NCBI GenBank assembly: GCA_902517275.1
Contig: CABYBQ010000001.1
Location: 1 to 64,000 of the forward strand
DNA: 64,000 bases
Direction of reading: 5' to 3'
From: an uncultured SAR116 cluster alpha proteobacterium
GTDB taxonomy: Bacteria > Pseudomonadota > Alphaproteobacteria > Puniceispirillales > Marisalimonadaceae
Position 1 is the first letter of the stretch; each line of letters opens with the position of its first letter. Shown one piece after another: positions 37,222 through 46,321 of the stretch. Below the pieces are notes generated by a model. It worked only from the letters and a program-made list of their open reading frames with translations, ran no database searches and was not told the DNA's origin. The position numbers and the translations under genes are program-made.

Positions 37222-38302
37222 TTCTTTTATTATAATGTCCCATTTTTCTATCTGGCTTTATTTGTTTTTTATTATATAAATGTAATATATAATCTTGGTT
37301 ATTGATTATTTCTCCAATATTTTTAACTTCTTCTCCAATTAAATTAGTCATTTCCCATTTTCCACTACATTCAACGTCTTTTACAGGTAAACCACATATC
37401 GTTCTAATCAAAATATCAAATTGACTATTATCACATCCGTCCATAGTCCAGTGAAATGAGTTATGAGGTCTCGGTGCTATTTCATTGAACAGGATACTGC
37501 CGTCTAAAAGTTCAAAGAGTTCAATAGCCAAAACTCCATAAAAGTTTAGATTGTGTGATAATTCTTTTGTTTTTAATCTTAAATCTTTTTCAATGATATT
37601 ATCTATAGTTGCCGGAGCAATAGTTCTATTTAAAATACCATGTTTGTGGGAATTTTCTGATATTGGAAAAAAACCATCACTATTGTCAAAGCTTTTAAAG
37701 TACATTATAGAAATTTCTCTTTTGAATTCTAGTTCTTCTTCTAAAACACACTCAACAGATCCTAGGCTTTCCCACAATTCAAACAAATTTGAAGTTTTGC
37801 TAATCCTTACTTGTCCTTTACCATCATAACCTAAGGAGTTGGTTTTTAATACACCTTTATTGCCAAGAGATTTAGAGGCTGTTATTAAATCGTCAGAGTT
37901 CTTAATCAAATACCATTTAGGTGTTTTAAAACCAGATTTAACAGCCATTTCCTTTTCTTTTGACCGTATTTGCGCACATCTGAATACAATACTGCTGGGA
38001 ATTACTTTGGTTTTATTAGCTAATAATTCAAGGGATTTAGAGGGGATGTTTTCAAATTCTGAAGTTGCACATACGACGTTATTTGAAAATTCCACTAGCT
38101 TTTCAAAGTCGTTCCACTCGCCGTTGGTTACTTTACTAACAACTGTTTCAGCTGGATTATCGCCTTTGGGACAATATAAATGAGTTTTGTATCCTGCTCT
38201 TTTTGCAGATAAGGCAATCATTTTACCTAATTGCCCACCCCCAAGAATACCAATTATATTTTCATCCACAGGTAATATTGGAAGATCAGTGTTATTAATC
38301 AT
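37214..38302 (-). CDS. purK: N5-carboxyaminoimidazole ribonucleotide synthetase
   Basis: A 362-residue ATP-grasp enzyme that carboxylates aminoimidazole ribonucleotide in purine synthesis. IGILGGGQLGKMIALSAKRAGY near residue 17 is given in part; KTNSLGYDGKGQVRI near 153 holds the ATP-binding loop, and NEIAPRPHNSFHWTMDGC near 275 is the typical metal-binding site. Length is normal. It overlaps purE by 8 bases and is the downstream member of a two-gene unit. Confidence 0.96.
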   Translation of the reverse strand: MINNTDLPILPVDENIIGILGGGQLGKMIALSAKRAGYKTHLYCPKGDNPAETVVSKVTNGEWNDFEKLVEFSNNVVCATSEFENIPSKSLELLANKTKVIPSSIVFRCAQIRSKEKEMAVKSGFKTPKWYLIKNSDDLITASKSLGNKGVLKTNSLGYDGKGQVRISKTSNLFELWESLGSVECVLEEELEFKREISIMYFKSFDNSDGFFPISENSHKHGILNRTIAPATIDNIIEKDLRLKTKELSHNLNFYGVLAIELFELLDGSILFNEIAPRPHNSFHWTMDGCDNSQFDILIRTICGLPVKDVECSGKWEMTNLIGEEVKNIGEIINNQDYILHLYNKKQIKPDRKMGHYNKRIT

Positions 38303-38798
38303 TTTTTTTTGGATTTTCTGGCACTTTATTAGTTTGATTAGAAAGCCATTTGTTTAAAATAATGCCAATATTATCATTAGATAAGCTTAAAATTTTAGCA
38401 GCATAAATAGCTGCGTTAATAGCGCCGGCCTTACCTATAGACATAGTTGCTACGGGAACACCAGCTGGCATTTGTACTATTGAAAGAAGACTATCCATTC
38501 CGTTTAAAGCTGAGCTTTGAATAGGAACACCTATTACAGGCAAATTTGAATGAGAAGCAATCATACCGGGTAAATGAGCAGAACCACCAGCACCGGCAAT
38601 TATAACTTGGATAGAAGTGTTTTCAGCTTGTTTTGCAAAATCATGCATTCTATCAGGAGTTCTATGGGCAGAAATAATTTTGGCAATAAATGGGATTTTT
38701 AACTGGTTCAATGTTTGTTCTGAGAATTTCATAGTTTCCCAGTCACTTTGACTGCCCATTATCAGAGCAACAATAGGTTTTCCATTGATTTGTTCCAT
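38295..38798 (-). CDS. purE: N5-carboxyaminoimidazole ribonucleotide mutase
   Basis: A 167-residue class I PurE that moves the carboxyl group from N5 to C4 of aminoimidazole ribonucleotide. IMGSQSDWETMK near residue 14, SAHRTPDRM near 44 with the catalytic His, GAGGSAHLPGMIASHSNLPVIGVP starting near 70, and SIVQMPAGVPVATM near 106 are all present. It is the first gene of the purEK unit, and the overlap with purK suggests translational coupling. Confidence 0.97.
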   Translation of the reverse strand: MEQINGKPIVALIMGSQSDWETMKFSEQTLNQLKIPFIAKIISAHRTPDRMHDFAKQAENTSIQVIIAGAGGSAHLPGMIASHSNLPVIGVPIQSSALNGMDSLLSIVQMPAGVPVATMSIGKAGAINAAIYAAKILSLSNDNIGIILNKWLSNQTNKVPENPKKND

Positions 38799-38865
38799 AT
38801 TTATACTCTTAATAGGTTAATATAACTATAAATTTATTTACAAATCATCTCTAGTTTTAGGTAGA

Positions 38866-39405
38866 TTAATTTTCATCATTATTAGTCTCTATTGATCCAC
38901 CAGCTTTAATAATAGCATTCTCAAGATCCTCTTGAGTACACAAACTTAATAAAACAGGGTGTTTAGCTGTAATATTCGAAATATTCCAGTGACTTCTAGT
39001 ACGAATTTTTTCAATAGTATCTTTTGTTGTCCCTATTAATTTTGATATTTGATTATTTTTCACTTCAGGATGATTTTTAACAATCCAAGCGATGGCATCA
39101 GGTTTATCCCCTCTTCTTGCTAAAGGAATATACTTAGGCCCTTTATTTTTATTCTCTGGTAATGAGGAAGAAGATTTTTTAAGAGATAATGTCGTGTCAT
39201 TACAGCAATTATCAATTTCTTTTTGGGTAAGTTGACCATTAAGTATGGGGTCAAAGCCTAAAATACCCTGACCAACATCACCATCTGCAATAGCTTGAAC
39301 TTCAAGTACATGAAGATTACAAAACTCAGAAATTTGTTCAAATGTTAATGTTGTATTATCAATTAACCATACTGCTGTTGCTTTAGGCATAAGTAATGAG
39401 GACAT
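38866..39405 (-). CDS. DUF1013 family protein (TrcR-like)
   Basis: A 179-residue protein of the alphaproteobacterial DUF1013 family. LMPKATAVWLIDNTTLTFEQI is visible in the first 25 residues (given in part), GPKYIPLARRGDKPDAIAW is near 90, and a helix-turn-helix-like VKNNQISKLIGTTKDTIEKI region follows. The Caulobacter member, TrcR, associates with RNA polymerase and affects cell-cycle transcription, so a similar nucleoid or transcription role is likely. The family assignment is confident; the function is by homology. It stands alone between purE and ygfZ. Confidence 0.92.
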   Translation of the reverse strand: MSSLLMPKATAVWLIDNTTLTFEQISEFCNLHVLEVQAIADGDVGQGILGFDPILNGQLTQKEIDNCCNDTTLSLKKSSSSLPENKNKGPKYIPLARRGDKPDAIAWIVKNHPEVKNNQISKLIGTTKDTIEKIRTRSHWNISNITAKHPVLLSLCTQEDLENAIIKAGGSIETNNDEN

Positions 39406-39560
39406 TTTTTAAACTCCAATTAACCTTATTTAAACATTTTATAAGAATAAGATTATTACATACAATAGCATTAAATTATATTGTGTATCATTATACTTAT
39501 TAATTTCATGAAACATTTAAATAATTAAGTTGAAACACTTAGTTTGTCAATCTAAGAAGT

Positions 39561-40475
39561 TTAGATTTTTTTGGGAAGAGGAAGCATGTATTTTGGAAAA
39601 TTAATTTTAATTTGTTCATTTAAAAAATCACCCTCTAATGTATTGTCCTCCTCAAAACTATACAAATGAGACAATGTAATTTTGGCTATTCCATACCAAA
39701 GATCATCATCCTTGTTATATAATAAGGAAACTATCTCTCCAATTTCTTTACTATTTAAAAATATTTTTTTCACATTAAGTTCAATTAGCTTTAAATATGA
39801 TAATTTTTTACTTTTAAAAGTAACTGGAACATATTTTCTTTTAACTAAACCCCTCCATTTAATTCTTGCATTCACTTCTTGACCTATGAAGCAACCTTTT
39901 TCAAAACTAATTCCACCTAATAAATCTAAATTAGTTTCTAAAGGAAGAGAGACATTTGTTTTTATTTCTTTTGAGCCTTCTAAAATACAGTTTTTATATC
40001 TTAATAAATCATACCAATTTATATTTTCATTATCATTCACATTGTTATTTTTATCTTTAGACAGGTTCTTAACATAAACTCTTCTGAGATCTACGTTAAA
40101 AAATCTTTTATCAATCAGGGTATGTGTAGAATTCTCATTCTTAATTGTTACTAAAACTTCATAACTTGTTTTTTCTATCGAAACTTCTCTCCTTAAATTA
40201 TACATATTTAGTTTTTTAATTAATTCGTCTTGCTGGTCTTTATCATATTCAATATAAATTGACTTATCATATAAAGAATTCTCAACAATAATTGAACTTA
40301 CTAACATATCAAATAATATTCTACCTTGGGGTGATAGTAATGCACTTGGTAAAAGTTCTTTTGGTTTTAACTTGGTGATATCAGATGTCAGAATGTTGTT
40401 TAAGAATTCAATGCTATTTTTACCTGATACTTTTAAAACTTTTCTGTTCTTTAGATGAATCTTTTTATTTTCCAT
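39561..40475 (-). CDS. ygfZ: Folate-binding protein YgfZ (GcvT-like)
   Basis: A 304-residue GcvT/YgfZ-family protein. The YgfZ fingerprint appears as FEKGCFIGQEVNARIKWRG near residue 190, containing the K-G-C-x-x-G-Q-E core. The N-terminal half reads as a GcvT-like folate fold with LNNILTSDI near residue 25. YgfZ/Iba57 proteins are folate-dependent and support assembly or repair of certain iron-sulfur clusters. The gene is 6 bases downstream of leuA and probably co-transcribed with it; LeuCD-type isomerase needs an iron-sulfur cluster, which may explain the pairing. Confidence 0.9.
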   Translation of the reverse strand: MENKKIHLKNRKVLKVSGKNSIEFLNNILTSDITKLKPKELLPSALLSPQGRILFDMLVSSIIVENSLYDKSIYIEYDKDQQDELIKKLNMYNLRREVSIEKTSYEVLVTIKNENSTHTLIDKRFFNVDLRRVYVKNLSKDKNNNVNDNENINWYDLLRYKNCILEGSKEIKTNVSLPLETNLDLLGGISFEKGCFIGQEVNARIKWRGLVKRKYVPVTFKSKKLSYLKLIELNVKKIFLNSKEIGEIVSLLYNKDDDLWYGIAKITLSHLYSFEEDNTLEGDFLNEQIKINFPKYMLPLPKKI

Positions 40476-40481
40476 AATTAG

Positions 40482-42149
40482 TTAAGATTCAATTTTGTTA
40501 ATTGCGCTTATAACAGCAAGAATTGGCGCAACAGTTATGCTTGTATCAATTCCACATCCAAAAATAGAATCTTGGCCATTATTAAATTTAAGTTCAACAT
40601 ATGCTGCTGATTCAGCTTTTGAAGTTGCACTTCTGGTATTCTGACCAAAATCTTCTAACGTAAATTGTAAGTCAAAATTTTCACGTACTCCATTTATAAA
40701 CGCAGAAATAGGTCCATTACCTTGTGAAGAAAACTGAATAATTTTATTTTTATAACTAATTTTAGCATTAATTATCTCTAAGTTTGTTTCTCTATTGGCC
40801 CCTTCAACTTTAAAATCAATTAGTTCAAATGGTTTTTTTACAATGAAGTTTTCATTAAAAGTTTGCCAAATTATATTACTTGTAATCTCGTTTCCAGTCT
40901 TATCTGCAATTTTTTGAACACTGGCTGACAATTCTATTTCTGCACCTTTTGGCAATTTTACTTGATAATCTGTTTCTAATAACCAAGAAGTTCCACCTTT
41001 TCCAGACTGACTATTAACTCGAATAATTGCCTCATATGTTCGACCAATGTCAGCTGGATCAATAGGTAAATATGGGACAGCCCATTGCTCACTTTTAGAG
41101 TTTTCTATATTATCCATTCCTTTTCTTATAGCATCTTGATGACTGCCTGAAAATGCTGTGTGAACTAGCGATCCTGCATAGGGATGTCTTTCATGAACTG
41201 GAAGTCTGTTACAAAACTCTGCAGTATCTATTAAATTATTGATTTTGCTAAAATCTAGATTTGGATTTATACCTTGGGTAAATAGGTTAAGCCCTAATGT
41301 TACTAAGTCGACGTTACCCGTACGCTCTCCATTTCCAAACAAAGTTCCTTCTACTCTATCTGCACCTGCCATTAATCCTAGTTCGGTTGCAGCTATAGCC
41401 GTTCCCCGATCATTATGAGGATGTAGTGATAAAATCACCCTTTTTCTCTCGCTAAAATTATTTCCCATCCATTCTATTTGATCTGCATGAATATTTGGGG
41501 TGGACATTTCAACAGTAGCTGGAAGATTAATTATTACTGGCTTATCAACACTAGCTTTCCATACATCTAACACATTTTCACAAACTTCTAAGGCGTATGG
41601 TAGTTCTGTTCCTGTAAAACTCTCAGGAGAATATTGTAATCTTATATTAGATGAAACTAATTGATCCAAATTATCGGCAATTATTTTAGCTCCATCAGTT
41701 GCTATTTTTTTAACACCCTCCATCGTCTCTTTGAAAACAACTTCTCTTTGTAAAGTGCTAGTAGAATTGTAAAGATGGATAATTGCATTTTCACACCCTT
41801 TTAGACTTTCTATAGTCTTTATAATTAGTGGTTCTCTTGATTGAGTTAGTACTTGGACGGTTACATCATCGGGTATGTGTCCTTCAATTATCAATTCCCT
41901 AACAAAATTAAAATCGGTTTCAGATGCAGATGGAAAGCCTATTTCAATTTCTTTAAAGCCCATTTTGACTAATTGCTTAAACATACGCATTTTTCTTGTT
42001 GAATCCATAGGCTCAATTAGCGCCTGATTACCATCTCGCAAATCAACTGAGCACCAAGTTGGTGCTTTAGTTATTATTTTATTAGGCCATTGCCTATTTG
42101 AAATTTGTACGGCAGGATATGGATTATATTTATTGTAGTTCTTATTCAT
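40482..42149 (-). CDS. leuA: 2-isopropylmalate synthase (long LeuA2-type)
   Basis: A 555-residue LeuA that condenses acetyl-CoA with 2-oxoisovalerate at the start of leucine synthesis. The N-terminal YPAVQISNRQWPNK and TWCSVDLRDGNQAL segments (metal-binding Asp near residue 38) and HPHNDRGTAIAATELG near residue 242 mark the longer, yeast-type class. The C-terminal regulatory domain for leucine feedback follows. Length is as expected for this class. Upstream lies a leucine-rich short open frame and a hairpin, suggesting leucine-dependent attenuation. The leucine synthesis gene coexists with a leucine degradation operon in the same window. Confidence 0.96.
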   Translation of the reverse strand: MNKNYNKYNPYPAVQISNRQWPNKIITKAPTWCSVDLRDGNQALIEPMDSTRKMRMFKQLVKMGFKEIEIGFPSASETDFNFVRELIIEGHIPDDVTVQVLTQSREPLIIKTIESLKGCENAIIHLYNSTSTLQREVVFKETMEGVKKIATDGAKIIADNLDQLVSSNIRLQYSPESFTGTELPYALEVCENVLDVWKASVDKPVIINLPATVEMSTPNIHADQIEWMGNNFSERKRVILSLHPHNDRGTAIAATELGLMAGADRVEGTLFGNGERTGNVDLVTLGLNLFTQGINPNLDFSKINNLIDTAEFCNRLPVHERHPYAGSLVHTAFSGSHQDAIRKGMDNIENSKSEQWAVPYLPIDPADIGRTYEAIIRVNSQSGKGGTSWLLETDYQVKLPKGAEIELSASVQKIADKTGNEITSNIIWQTFNENFIVKKPFELIDFKVEGANRETNLEIINAKISYKNKIIQFSSQGNGPISAFINGVRENFDLQFTLEDFGQNTRSATSKAESAAYVELKFNNGQDSIFGCGIDTSITVAPILAVISAINKIES

Positions 42150-42184
42150 AATTCTAGACCTTTATTATAAGTTCAAAACTTAAT

Positions 42185-42277
42185 TTAATTATTTAACAAA
42201 ATTAACCCGAACTCCTTAGAGCACGGGTTTCTTAATAAAATAAGAACTTTTACAGGATTTGAATTATTATTTTTCAT
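42185..42277 (-). CDS. Possible leuA leader peptide (30 codons)
   Basis: The minus-strand frame from ATG at 42275-42277 to TAA at 42185-42187 encodes 30 residues with Leu, Ile and Val clustered as VLILL and LILL. It lies entirely in the 5' untranslated region of leuA, ending 35 bases before its start. The Leu-rich frame also contains the hairpin at 42204-42229, as in classical attenuators. There is no clear Shine-Dalgarno sequence, so this is a candidate only. Confidence 0.4.
   Translation of the reverse strand: MKNNNSNPVKVLILLRNPCSKEFGLILLNN
42204..42229 (-). promoter_or_regulatory. Candidate attenuator hairpin upstream of leuA
   Basis: AACCCG and CGGGTT form a six-base stem with an inner CTC/GAG stem and a four-base loop. 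It lies 55-80 bases upstream of the leuA ATG and is read on the minus strand. It is followed by AATTTTGTT, a weak T-rich tract. It is the only GC-rich element in this intergenic region. Confidence 0.5.
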
Positions 42278-42423
42278 AGTAAAAAGACTTTATCAATTGT
42301 ATAATTATTTAGTCAAGTTCTAAGAAATATTTTAAAATTTTTAACGTTGCCAAAAAGTATGTTTAAAACTATTTTGCAGTGAGATAATTAAAGTTAGAAT
42401 TTATTTTGAATTGTAGGATTTTA

Positions 42424-44226
42424 ATGACAGATATTAATCTAATAAGAAATTTTTCTATTATAGCTCATATTGATCATGGTAAATCAACACTTGCAGATAG
42501 GTTGATACAAGAATGCAAAGGTTTAGCGGATAGGGAGATGAAGGAGCAAGTCCTTGATAATATGGAAATTGAAAGAGAAAGAGGAATTACCATAAAGGCT
42601 CAAACTGTTAGACTATTATACAAACATACAGATGATAAAACCTATATATTGAATTTAATGGATACCCCTGGGCATGTCGATTTTGCTTATGAAGTTTCTA
42701 GATCTTTGTCAGCGTGTGAAGGATCATTGCTTGTTGTAGATTCTTCTCAAGGTGTGGAGGCACAGACCCTCGCAAATGTTTATCAGGCAATCGAAGTTAA
42801 TCATGAAATTGTAACTGTGCTTAATAAAATAGATTTACCAGCTTCTGAGCCTGAAAGAATAAGAAAACAAATCGAAGATGTTATAGGTTTACCTGCTGAA
42901 GAAGGAATAGAAGTTTCTGCAAAAACAGGTTTAGGAATAAAAGAAGTTTTATCTTCATTGGTAGAAAACTTAGATCCACCTGTTGGAGATGCAAGTGCCT
43001 CTTTACAAGCCCTTCTCATAGATAGTTGGTACGATCCTTATTTAGGAGTTCTTACATTAGTTAGAGTTGTAAATGGAACATTAAAAAGGGGTCAAAAAAT
43101 TCGTTTTATGTCAACAAAAGTATCACACACAATTGAAAAACTAGGTATATTTACTCCTAAAATAATGAATGTGGATATGCTTGGTCCAGGTGAAATTGGT
43201 TTTATAACTGCCTCTGTAAAAACTGTGGCTGATTGTAAGGTTGGAGATACTATAACTGAAGATCGTAATCCTGTGGAAAGTATGTTGCCTGGATTTAAAC
43301 CTTCAGTGCCAGTTGTTTTTTGCGGTCTTTTTCCTATGGATAATGCTCAGTTTTCTGATTTAAGAGAAGCATTAAGTAAATTGTCTTTAAATGATGCATC
43401 TTTTAGTTTTGAAGCTGAAACTTCAGCGGCCTTAGGCTTTGGTTTTAGGTGTGGTTTTTTAGGTCTTTTACATATGGAAATAATAAGAGAGAGATTGACT
43501 AGAGAATTTGACTTAGAGCTAATCTCCACCGCTCCTTCAGTAGTTTATAAAGTTCAAAAAAGCGATAATACGAATGAGTTGCTTCACAATCCAGCAGATT
43601 TACCAGATATAAACCATATCAATTACATAGAAGAACCATGGATCAAGGCCACTATAATGGTTCCAGACGAATATGTTGGCTCAGTATTAACACTTTGTAC
43701 TGAAAGAAGGGGGGAGCAAATAGATTTAACATACGCCGGAACCAGAGCTATGATTGTTTATAAATTGCCTCTGAACGAAGTGGTTTTTGATTTCTATGAT
43801 AAATTGAAAAGTATGACCTCAGGTTATGCGAGTTTTGATTATCAAATGGATAATTATAAGAAGGGGGATCTTGTACGTGTGTCAATATTAGTTAATGGGG
43901 ATCCTGTTGATGCCTTAGCCATGATAAGTCATAGGGATCAAGCAGAAAATAGAGGTCGTGCTATATGTACAAGATTAAAAGATTTAATACCACGGCAACT
44001 TTTTAAGGTTGCTTTACAAGCTGCCATTGGTGGGAAAGTAATTGCAAGAGAAACTATATCAGCTATGAGAAAAGATGTCACAGCCAAATGTTATGGTGGT
44101 GATATCAGTCGTAAAAAGAAACTATTAGAAAAACAAAAAGCAGGTAAAAAAAGAATGAGGCAGTTTGGTAGCGTTGAGATACCTCAGAATGCGTTCTTTG
44201 AAGCATTAAAAATGGGTGATAATTAA
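42424..44226 (+). CDS. lepA: Elongation factor 4 (LepA)
   Basis: A 600-residue translational GTPase of the LepA family, which affects ribosome assembly and back-translocation. The GTP-binding [13 protein letters not shown] is near residue 15, the switch [14 protein letters not shown] near 75, and [10 protein letters not shown] near 129. The LepA-specific C-terminus with [25 protein letters not shown] (given in part) is intact. The ATG at 42424 with an AGGA ribosome-binding site is preferred over an in-frame TTG at 42406. It ends one base before a convergent membrane-protein gene. Confidence 0.97.
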   Translation: MTDINLIRNFSIIAHIDHGKSTLADRLIQECKGLADREMKEQVLDNMEIERERGITIKAQTVRLLYKHTDDKTYILNLMDTPGHVDFAYEVSRSLSACEGSLLVVDSSQGVEAQTLANVYQAIEVNHEIVTVLNKIDLPASEPERIRKQIEDVIGLPAEEGIEVSAKTGLGIKEVLSSLVENLDPPVGDASASLQALLIDSWYDPYLGVLTLVRVVNGTLKRGQKIRFMSTKVSHTIEKLGIFTPKIMNVDMLGPGEIGFITASVKTVADCKVGDTITEDRNPVESMLPGFKPSVPVVFCGLFPMDNAQFSDLREALSKLSLNDASFSFEAETSAALGFGFRCGFLGLLHMEIIRERLTREFDLELISTAPSVVYKVQKSDNTNELLHNPADLPDINHINYIEEPWIKATIMVPDEYVGSVLTLCTERRGEQIDLTYAGTRAMIVYKLPLNEVVFDFYDKLKSMTSGYASFDYQMDNYKKGDLVRVSILVNGDPVDALAMISHRDQAENRGRAICTRLKDLIPRQLFKVALQAAIGGKVIARETISAMRKDVTAKCYGGDISRKKKLLEKQKAGKKRMRQFGSVEIPQNAFFEALKMGDN

Positions 44227-44227
44227 A

Positions 44228-44602
44228 TTAAGCTCTTTTTGAATTAGATGTTTGATTACTTATTTTTTTCCTGGCTGACTTTTTTATTCCAAATCCTATG
44301 AATAGAAAACTTAATAGTGCCAGAAAAGGAGCTGCTGGCAATAATAATATTGATGATATAAAGGGATGCCAGATAAATCCAGAGCAATTTAATACTTCTA
44401 GAGCTGAGCAAGGATCAATATATCTGCTGACTAAAGCTTCAGCCACTTGCAGACTATTTGGAGCAAAATAAAACCAAAATTGTCCCAACTGAGTAATTTC
44501 ATTTTTATTATCAATTTGTAAAATTATATCAAAGTAGTTGCTAATAAGTGTTAGAATAAAAAAACTTATGCCTAAAAGTATGAAAATTCTTCCTATTATC
44601 AA
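44228..44602 (-). CDS. Small membrane protein of unknown function
   Basis: A 124-residue protein with an N-terminal helix (about residues 5-27) and a C-terminal helix (about 82-107), and a basic tail. QFWFYFAPNSLQVAEALVSRYIDP in the middle (given in part) followed by PAAPFLALLSFLFIGFGIKK resembles a small conserved two-helix protein family I recall from alphaproteobacterial genomes, with the pattern LGxLWFxLxPxSLNLxQAVVxRYxxP. No function is known to me. It lies tail to tail with lepA, one base apart. The start at 44600-44602 is the first ATG. Confidence 0.7.
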   Translation of the reverse strand: MIIGRIFILLGISFFILTLISNYFDIILQIDNKNEITQLGQFWFYFAPNSLQVAEALVSRYIDPCSALEVLNCSGFIWHPFISSILLLPAAPFLALLSFLFIGFGIKKSARKKISNQTSNSKRA

Positions 44603-44723
44603 CTTTAAAATCCTAGAAGTTCAGTTGTATATTAATTTAAGACTTATAATTACAATTACAATGAAATAATAGCTTATATTAACTTGCTCGTTAAAAATTG
44701 TTGGTGTAAAATGCTATCTTTTT

Positions 44724-44813
44724 GGAGGGGTGGCCGAGCGGTTTAAGGCGCACGCCTGGAAAGCGTGTTGGGGTTAACGCCTCTCAAGGGTTCGAATCCC
44801 TTCCTCTCCGCCA
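44724..44813 (+). tRNA. tRNA-Ser (anticodon GGA)
   Basis: A 90-base class II tRNA with a long variable arm. The acceptor stem GGAGGGG pairs with CCTCTCC (one G-T pair), and the anticodon stem CACGC/GCGTG carries the loop CTGGAAA with anticodon GGA. The T-arm AAGGG-TTCGAAT-CCCTT and the encoded CCA at 44811-44813 complete it. It reads UCC and UCU serine codons. Confidence 0.97.
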
Positions 44814-45164
44814 TGATATATTAATAATACACTGATTTATTTTATTTTTATTTTTATCAAAATTATTACTCACAACAAAGAGTAATATTAGACACAAATA
44901 TTGTTAAGGGGGTTACTGCATTCTTTTCCTAATTAAGATTCATCTTTGGTCAGAGGTAGGTCAGCCTATTCAGTGTTCAAGGCTGGATTGGTGTGGTTGG
45001 TGAAGTGTTATTTTATTTTTTAATAGATTTAAATTATTACAATTTTGTTACGCTAAAATATTAAATAAAGATTGTTATTTTAAAAGAAAAATTATTATAA
45101 ATGGTTGAGGACAATATTTAATTTTCAATAAAACTTAATTCGAAAAGACTTTTTAGAACTTAAA
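44814..45164. other. Intergenic stretch with a local GC-rich segment
   Basis: The 351-base gap after tRNA-Ser contains no open reading frame with coding character. From 44908 to about 45007 the sequence is visibly richer in G than its flanks and includes CAGCC and GGCTG arms separated by 14 bases (around 44963-44986), which could form a hairpin. The rest is AT-rich. It might hold a small RNA, but I cannot match it to a known family such as SRP RNA, 6S RNA or RNase P RNA. Confidence 0.3.
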
Positions 45165-46298
45165 ATGAATAAAAATATTCAAAAAGAATTATTAAATTTA
45201 TTAAAAGAACTTGTTAAAATAAATACTTGTTATCCTCCAGGGAGTAGTAAAGATTTTGGTGATTTTATAAATTTATATCTTAAAGATAGTGGGTTAAAGG
45301 TTAAATCTTTTGGTGTTAATAAAGAAAAAATTAATATTGTAGCTTCAAATTATAAAGGTTTAAAAAAGTCAATTGTCTTTAACTCACATATAGACACTGT
45401 TAGGCCGATTTTGAGCGAGTGGAAAAGTGACCCATATAGTCTTAAAATAGAAAAAGATTATTCATATGGTCTTGGTGCTGTTAATTGCAAATCAAGTGCA
45501 GCAGTACATTTATATTTAGCAAAAAATTTTAAAAGATTATTTCCTAATATTAAAGAAAATATAGATTTTACTTTTGTAACAGATGAAGAGAATTTAGGAC
45601 CAGATGGTACAGAATATCTAAGAAGATCAAAGAAAATAAAACCACATACGCTAATTCTAGGTGCTCCAACTAATAATAATTTTGTTATAGAAGAAAGGGG
45701 TGTATTTTGGGTAGAGGTTAATATTATAGGTAAAACTTCTCACGCAGGTGAGCCTCATAAAGGGAAAAACGCAATTGAAAAATCTGCAAAAATAATAAGT
45801 GAACTTAGTTCTAAATTTAAAAAAGAACTAAAAAAATATGACTCTGGAACACATAAATCTACAATTAATATAGGGGTTGTATCTGGCGGAGAAAACGTAA
45901 ATGTTGTGCCTGCTAAAACTGATATAATTATTGATAGACGAATTACTCATAAAGAAGATGTAAAGAAAGCTTTTACTGAAATTAAGAATTTTATTTTAAA
46001 AATTGATAAATCTGCAAAAATTAAATTTCTTACTGGTACAAACCCATTTAAGTCAAATAAATCTAATATTTATTTGAAAAAATTATCTATTTCTAAACAA
46101 GTTATTACAGGTAAAAAACCAAAATTTTTATCGTCCATTGGAGTTAGTGATGGTAGGTATTTTGCAGATGATGGTGTTAATATAATTAATATTGGACCTG
46201 GAACAGGATCTGAAGGCCATAAATCCAATGAAAAATTAATTAACAAAGATCTTCTTGATTATTTTTTCATTTTGGAACACTTTTTACTTAAGATTTAA
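45165..46298 (+). CDS. M20 family amidohydrolase-like protein with altered metal site
   Basis: A 377-residue protein of the ArgE/DapE/ACY1 (M20) family. NSHIDTV gives the first His ligand (75) and Asp77, TDEEN gives the general base Glu141 and a zinc ligand at Glu142, and the last ligand is His352 in GSEGHKSNE. Two canonical ligands are changed: the bridging Asp of the GxGxxDxK motif is Asn107 in YGLGAVNCKSS, and the Glu of GEPT is Ala167 in LGAPTNNN. The dimerisation domain with SHAGEPHKGKNAIEK is present. It may be mononuclear, have a different activity, or be inactive. It runs toward a convergent EamA transporter, with a small gene between. Confidence 0.88.
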   Translation: MNKNIQKELLNLLKELVKINTCYPPGSSKDFGDFINLYLKDSGLKVKSFGVNKEKINIVASNYKGLKKSIVFNSHIDTVRPILSEWKSDPYSLKIEKDYSYGLGAVNCKSSAAVHLYLAKNFKRLFPNIKENIDFTFVTDEENLGPDGTEYLRRSKKIKPHTLILGAPTNNNFVIEERGVFWVEVNIIGKTSHAGEPHKGKNAIEKSAKIISELSSKFKKELKKYDSGTHKSTINIGVVSGGENVNVVPAKTDIIIDRRITHKEDVKKAFTEIKNFILKIDKSAKIKFLTGTNPFKSNKSNIYLKKLSISKQVITGKKPKFLSSIGVSDGRYFADDGVNIINIGPGTGSEGHKSNEKLINKDLLDYFFILEHFLLKI

Positions 46299-46321
46299 GT
46301 TGATATTATCTGGTTACGCAA

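Noticed and set aside
44908..45007. SRP RNA, 6S RNA or RNase P RNA after tRNA-Ser
   Set aside because: GGTCAG and AGGTAGGTCAGCC looked suggestive, but the conserved core sequences of these RNAs are not present.
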